A stretch of DNA of 64,000 bases from Halosolutus gelatinilyticus (lineage in GTDB: Archaea > Halobacteriota > Halobacteria > Halobacteriales > Natrialbaceae), in assembly GCF_023028105.1 (NCBI RefSeq), contig NZ_CP095491.1, positions 744,001 through 808,000 of the forward strand, in the 5' to 3' direction. A program made the position numbers and the translations under genes. The first letter of the stretch is position 1, and each line of letters starts with the position of its first letter. This document shows positions 60,765 through 64,000 of this stretch, one piece after another. The notes below the pieces were generated by a model. The model was not told where the DNA came from. It worked only from the letters and a program-made list of their open reading frames with translations, and did no database searches.

Positions 60765-60770
60765 TTTTAT
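60765..60770 (+). promoter_or_regulatory. TATA box upstream of the mini-ORF
   Basis: TTTTAT is centred 26-27 bases before GTG 60794, so the transcript should start near that GTG rather than at the downstream ATG 60877. Confidence 0.5.
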
Positions 60771-60793
60771 TCGCTCGCTCGCCGTATCACGAC

Positions 60794-60880
60794 GTGCAGA
60801 ACGCACCACAGCGACAGCCATCAGCCGTCGACGAGATACCGCCAGCAAAACGCATCCCGCAGACACGAGAGACACCATGA
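60794..60880 (+). CDS. Putative 28-residue leader peptide, overlapping the next gene (ATGA)
   Basis: A GTG at the expected transcription start opens a 28-codon frame (VQNAPQRQPSAVDEIPPAKR and onward) whose TGA is 60878-60880, overlapping ATG 60877 of the next gene as ATGA. Such overlap is used for termination-reinitiation. No Shine-Dalgarno precedes ATG 60877, so coupling would explain its translation. No homologue is recognised; support is position only. Confidence 0.4.
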   Translation: MQNAPQRQPSAVDEIPPAKRIPQTRETP

Positions 60881-62406
60881 ACGACCGATACGACGACCGA
60901 CGAGGCGAACGCGATCGGGGTATGGACTTCACGAGCGACAGTGACTTCTACCGCGGCGGAAACAGCGACGATCGCGAAGGCGACGATCGCGGCTGGCTCC
61001 ACGGTCTGTTCAGTCGCGGCGAAGGAGATCGAGAACGACGCGGCGAACGAAGACGGCAGCACGAGTACGAGGGCCGAGGCCGAGAGCGCGAAGGTCACGG
61101 CGGAGAGCGATCGCAGGGCGGGACCGGTCGGGGTCGACAACCCGGCGCCCGCGGCGAGCAACGAGGGTCGGAAGGCCAGCACCGACGCGGCCAGCGAACC
61201 GGCGAGCGGGGGCGAAGCCGCTATCAGCAGGAGGGCCAGTACGGCGCCGGCGGTTCCGAGGGCTTCGATCGCGGCGGTCGCGAAGGCTTCGGGACGAACG
61301 CGCGGGAGGAAGCGAACCTCCAGTACGGCGGCGAGGCACGACGAGAGGGACACCGACATCAGCAGGGTCAGCGCGGCCCCGAAGGCCGCGGACGCGGCGG
61401 GCACGAACGCGGACAGTGGAGCGACGATCGCGGCCAGCAGAGCCGGCAGCAGCGGGGCGGCGATCGGCAGGAACGCGGCGGCGGTCGCGAGCAGCCGGGA
61501 CGGCACGATCGCGCCGGCCGCGAACACATGAGCCAGCACGGTCGCCGAGATCGCGAGCAGCGCGGACAACAGGACCAACAGTACGGCCAGCAGGGCCAAC
61601 AGTACGGTCAGCAACGCGGCCAGCGGGAGTTCAAGCAACGCGGCTGGCAGCAGGAAGGTGGCGCCCACCAGCGACGAGGGCAGCAGGGCAGGCAGGGACA
61701 GCACGATCAGGGTCGCCAGCGCGGTCACCAGGGCGATCGGCAGGGCTGGCAGGAACCCCGCGACCAGCAAGGACAGCAGGGAGGCTACCGAGAGCGGGAG
61801 CAACGCGAATACCAGCAGCAGGGTCGAGACCGAAGCCGGGAGAATCAGCAGCGGAACCGCGGCCAGCAGGGCCGCGGCGGCAGCGCCGATCGAGAAGAGA
61901 TGGGCGCGCGACAGCGCTGGCACGAAGGGGAGACCCCCGAGCACCGGCCGGGACAGCAACCGGGCGGCCAGCAGCAGCGACAGGGTGGCCGCGGCCAGCA
62001 AGAATATGGACGACAGGGGTACGACCGAGGCGGCCCGCGACAGTCCGACCGCGGCGATCGCGAGTACGGACAGGAAGAGTTCCGCGGCGGGCCGGAGTAC
62101 ACCCGCAGCGACGATTCGCGCCGACAGCAGGGCGGCGGCTACCAGTCGGGCGGCGGCCTCCAGTACCGGCAGAACCTCCCGCGCGACGAGTCGGGATCCT
62201 GGACCGAGGACTCGGAGCGGCGATCGGGCGAGCGGCACCGGCAGGAACACCGATCGGACGAACACCACCAGCGGGAACAGCGATCGGACGAACGGCGACA
62301 GCAGGAACGAAGTCGACGACGACAGGGCTCCGATCACGACATGAGTAACCGTCGACACGTTCACGACAACGAGCAGGACGACGAGACGCGGCACGACCAC
62401 TACTAA
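60877..62406 (+). CDS. Arg/Gln/Gly-rich low-complexity protein, 509 residues
   Basis: Starts MNDRYDDRRGERDRGMDFTS, with DDRGWLHGLFSRGEGDRERR near residue 40. The remainder is a long disordered region of Arg, Gln, Gly, Glu and His: examples are QQYGQQGQQYGQQRGQRE, RGGHERGQW and GGGREQPGRHDRAG. There are no hydrophobic segments, Cys, or folded domain that I can see. The W-LHGLFSRGEGDRERR segment resembles SWFGD-type stress proteins of bacteria only in flavour. Arg/Gly/Gln repeats suggest nucleic acid binding or condensate formation, which is unusual in an acidic proteome. The gene sits just downstream of a mini-ORF with an ATGA overlap. The antisense long frame is a mirror of this composition. 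Confidence 0.8.
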   Translation: MNDRYDDRRGERDRGMDFTSDSDFYRGGNSDDREGDDRGWLHGLFSRGEGDRERRGERRRQHEYEGRGREREGHGGERSQGGTGRGRQPGARGEQRGSEGQHRRGQRTGERGRSRYQQEGQYGAGGSEGFDRGGREGFGTNAREEANLQYGGEARREGHRHQQGQRGPEGRGRGGHERGQWSDDRGQQSRQQRGGDRQERGGGREQPGRHDRAGREHMSQHGRRDREQRGQQDQQYGQQGQQYGQQRGQREFKQRGWQQEGGAHQRRGQQGRQGQHDQGRQRGHQGDRQGWQEPRDQQGQQGGYREREQREYQQQGRDRSRENQQRNRGQQGRGGSADREEMGARQRWHEGETPEHRPGQQPGGQQQRQGGRGQQEYGRQGYDRGGPRQSDRGDREYGQEEFRGGPEYTRSDDSRRQQGGGYQSGGGLQYRQNLPRDESGSWTEDSERRSGERHRQEHRSDEHHQREQRSDERRQQERSRRRQGSDHDMSNRRHVHDNEQDDETRHDHY

Positions 62407-62505
62407 CCGTCGGCTCCCGACCGACGCTCCGTCGCTAGAGCGGCCCGATCGAGATCGGCGTCGTCGAAATCGGAGTCATTTTTCGGCGCCGGAATACGCT
62501 CCGCT

Positions 62506-62769
62506 ATGGCGGAACGTACGTCCCTCTGATCGACGTACAGCGATCGATCGAGGTGACGGTCGGCGCGCTCAGAGCCCAGGAGTTCCGGGCGGGAACCTAC
62601 GCCTACGTCGGCAGCGCGTTCGGTCCCGGCGGTTTCGCCCGCGTCGACAGACACCGCGAACTCGCCCGGAGAGAGCGGGACTCGACACTGGCACGTCGAC
62701 TACCTGCTCGGCCATCCCGACACCCGTCTCGACGGCGCCGTCACGTTCCCCGACGCCGATCGGGAGTAG
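62506..62769 (+). pseudogene. Degenerate DUF123/GIY-YIG-type gene with frameshifts
   Basis: A readable relic of a DUF123-type (GIY-YIG related) protein. The frame encoding GTYVPLIDVQRSIEVTVGAL and FRAGTYAYVGSAFGPGGFAR is out of phase with the only ATG (62506), consistent with one lost base right after it. At about 62679 the conserved RHWHVDYLLGHPDTRLDG continues in another frame, a second indel. It then ends at a stop (62767-62769) far before the normal family C-terminus. No long intact frame covers it, and both frame changes fall inside conserved motifs. Confidence 0.8.
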
Positions 62770-62820
62770 CCCCGACGGGTTTTCGGACGCCCCGTCGAAA
62801 CCGAACGCCCACACCCCGAC

Positions 62821-62824
62821 TTAT
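62821..62824 (+). promoter_or_regulatory. TATA box of the AhpD-like gene
   Basis: The CTTATG region, TTAT at 62821-62824, is about 27 bases before ATG 62850; leaderless start. It argues against the upstream in-frame ATG 62823. Confidence 0.6.
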
Positions 62825-62849
62825 GGCGATCGCTCGCGAACTGGGAGCC

Positions 62850-63470
62850 ATGTCTGAGACGGACGAGATGGACGCGGAGCCCGCACCGGAACCCGAACTC
62901 GCCGACGACGCTATGCACCGGTTCCCCGTGCCCGACTGGGAGGGCCTCCCCGACGACCTCCGGGAGCGCATCGCCGAGGAGACCGATCGGGCCGGATTCA
63001 CGCCGAACGTGTTCTCTGCGATGGCGTACAAACCCTCGCACTTCCGCGCGTTCTTCGAGTTCCACGACGCGCTGGTCGAGGACGCCGCTCTGGAGCGCGA
63101 GGAGATCGAGATGATCGTCGTCGCGGTGTCGGGCGTCAACCACTGCTACTACTGCAACGTCGCCCACGGCGCGCTCGTCCGCATCTACGCGGACGATCCG
63201 CTGCTCGCCGATCAACTCGTGGCGGATTATCGGACCGCAGACATCAACGACGCCCACCGGACGATGCTCGACGTCGCCGTGAAACTCACCGAGCAGCCGG
63301 CCAAAGTGGAGGGAAGCGATCTGGAGGCGCTCCGCGAGGCCGGCTTCGGCGAGGAGGCGATCTGGGACATTGCGGCCGTGGCGGCCTTCTACAACCTGAG
63401 CAACCGACTGGCGATGTTCGCGGACATGCGCCCGAACGAGGAGTTCCATACGATCGGTCGGGAGCGATAG
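62850..63470 (+). CDS. AhpD-like peroxidase-related protein
   Basis: A 206-residue carboxymuconolactone decarboxylase/AhpD-fold protein. The active-site cluster is VSGVNHCYYCNVAHGALV, a CxxC with a nearby His, typical of peroxidase-related enzymes that use thiols. Helices before and after it (FRAFFEFHDALVEDAAL; LRIYADDPLLADQLVADYRT-like region) and the C-terminal EEAIWDIAAVAAFYNLSNRL fit the family. It may detoxify hydroperoxides with an unknown reductant. The start ATG 62850 agrees with a TATA box 27 bases upstream; the frame continues far upstream through the pseudogene, but this is not coding for this protein. Confidence 0.9.
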   Translation: MSETDEMDAEPAPEPELADDAMHRFPVPDWEGLPDDLRERIAEETDRAGFTPNVFSAMAYKPSHFRAFFEFHDALVEDAALEREEIEMIVVAVSGVNHCYYCNVAHGALVRIYADDPLLADQLVADYRTADINDAHRTMLDVAVKLTEQPAKVEGSDLEALREAGFGEEAIWDIAAVAAFYNLSNRLAMFADMRPNEEFHTIGRER

Positions 63471-63564
63471 CCACCGGGTGCGATCGACGTGCGATCTGTG
63501 TCGGAAACGAAACGCACGCTGGTGGGGGATTGAACCCGGCCCACCGTCATCACGACGTTCGTGG

Positions 63565-63582
63565 TGTCTCGATCCCGAGACA
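63565..63582. terminator. Possible shared hairpin between converging genes
   Basis: TGTCTCG-ATCC-CGAGACA is a 7-bp hairpin between the AhpD-like gene and gltB, which converge here. No T-run follows, so terminator function is tentative. Confidence 0.35.
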
Positions 63583-63654
63583 GAGAACGCGCGCTCGGAA
63601 CCGTCTCGCTGCAGGCGCGAAAAATCGAATCGACCCGAACCGCGCTGTGACCGA

Positions 63655-64000
63655 TCAGTCGTCGCTGGCGGCGAAGGTGGCCGACTCGATCGCGGCCTCC
63701 GCGCCGGGTTCGCTCGGCAGTTCCGCGCGCACGTCGTCAGAACCCTGCTCGGTGATCGCCCGGCGGTAGGCCTCGGGCATGACCTTCACGAAGGCGTCGA
63801 GCGCGCGCTCCCAGTTCTCCAGCAGGAGTTGCCCCCGATCGGAGTCCGTGTAGGCGACGTGGTTCTCGACGAGTCGGCGAAGCATCCCCTCGTCTTTCTC
63901 CTCGAGTTCGTCGTGGAGCGAGACCATCTCGGTGTTGGCCTTCGCCGCGAACTCGCCGTCCGGATCGTAGACGTAGGCGACGCCGCCGGACATGCCGGCC
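63655..64000 (-). CDS. gltB: Glutamate synthase large subunit, C-terminal part (runs off window)
   Basis: Only the last 115 codons are present; the window cuts the gene, with the stop at 63655-63657. The visible part begins GMSGGVAYVYDPDGEF, the C-terminal beta-helix domain signature of GltB, and continues with EMVSLHDELEEKDEGMLRRL and VENHVAYTDSDRGQLLLENW. The full enzyme makes glutamate from glutamine and 2-oxoglutarate with ferredoxin or NAD(P)H. It converges with the AhpD-like gene. Nothing of the glutaminase or FMN domains can be seen here. Confidence 0.9.
   Translation of the reverse strand, partial: AGMSGGVAYVYDPDGEFAAKANTEMVSLHDELEEKDEGMLRRLVENHVAYTDSDRGQLLLENWERALDAFVKVMPEAYRRAITEQGSDDVRAELPSEPGAEAAIESATFAASDD

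Noticed and set aside
60787-62400. 537-residue minus-strand frame rich in Leu/Ala/Val, superficially a membrane protein
   Set aside because: It is the exact antisense of the Arg/Gln/Gly codons of the low-complexity gene (CAG to CTG, CGC to GCG); the hydrophobicity is an artefact and it lacks a membrane-protein topology.
62553-62849. Long N-terminal extension of the AhpD-like protein
   Set aside because: The frame is open through the DUF123 relic only by chance; ATG 62850 has its own TATA box and gives the family length.
63523-63545. tRNA-like T-loop (TTCAATC) with CCACCA on the minus strand
   Set aside because: The T-stem pairs only three of five bases, and no acceptor, D-arm or anticodon arm can be formed around it. 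It may be chance or a tiny tRNA relic.

Overview
This is a GC-rich haloarchaeal chromosomal segment. The proteins are strongly acidic. Many genes have an archaeal TATA box about 26-28 bases before the start codon, as expected for leaderless mRNAs. The gene content is archaeal: glycerol-1-phosphate dehydrogenase, a deoxyhypusine-type aIF5A, bacterio-opsin-activator HTH regulators and a FolC-FolP fusion. The density of GATC/CGATCG words and the family repertoire suggest Natrialbaceae-type Halobacteria, but the genus is inferred, not proven. It is mostly a housekeeping region. I see no phage, CRISPR array, rRNA or intact tRNA.

Layout. 0-2.2 kb: siroheme/heme operon (end of a putative siroheme decarboxylase subunit, precorrin-2 dehydrogenase, HemA). 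2.3-4.5 kb: small metabolic genes and an HTH_10 regulator. 4.6-9.5 kb: two MoeA paralogues around a serine hydrolase. 9.7-12.1 kb: a tiny membrane protein, an Hsp20-like protein and an AarF/UbiB kinase that appears to start at CTG. 12.8-18.1 kb: a 1,763-residue GAF/PAS/HTH_10 regulator. 18.2-22.1 kb: enolase-superfamily enzyme, PQQ-propeller lipoprotein, and aIF5A overlapping agmatinase. 22.4-24.9 kb: cytochrome oxidase subunit I-III fusion. 25-34.8 kb: Nif3-like, MFS, deacetylase, FAD oxidoreductase, aldo/keto reductase, methyltransferase and small haloarchaeal families. 35.2-40 kb: carB, then a Tat-exported beta-propeller gene, then a second degenerate copy of the carB 3' end. 40.7-43.1 kb: FolC-FolP fusion. 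44-46.6 kb: methyltransferase and an isolated nuoCD behind a 19-base palindrome. 47-54.2 kb: unknown 482-residue protein, lone trpB, glycosyltransferase, membrane-anchored protein and an S9 peptidase with a hairpin repeat inserted in frame. 54.3-59.5 kb: ABC exporter pair, egsA, SMP-30-like hydrolase, a large inverted repeat and an epimerase. 59.7-64 kb: RAD55-like protein with a degenerate P-loop, a 509-residue Arg/Gln/Gly-rich protein, a broken GIY-YIG-type gene, an AhpD-like protein and the C-terminus of glutamate synthase.

Working links. HemA and the precorrin-2 dehydrogenase feed tetrapyrrole synthesis. aIF5A and agmatinase are translationally coupled and plausibly act in the same modification pathway. 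The most unusual items are the CTG start, the carB-end duplication around one gene, the in-frame hairpin element, the 24-bp inverted repeat, the orphan nuoCD with its palindrome, and the Arg/Gln/Gly-rich protein with its coupled upstream mini-ORF.
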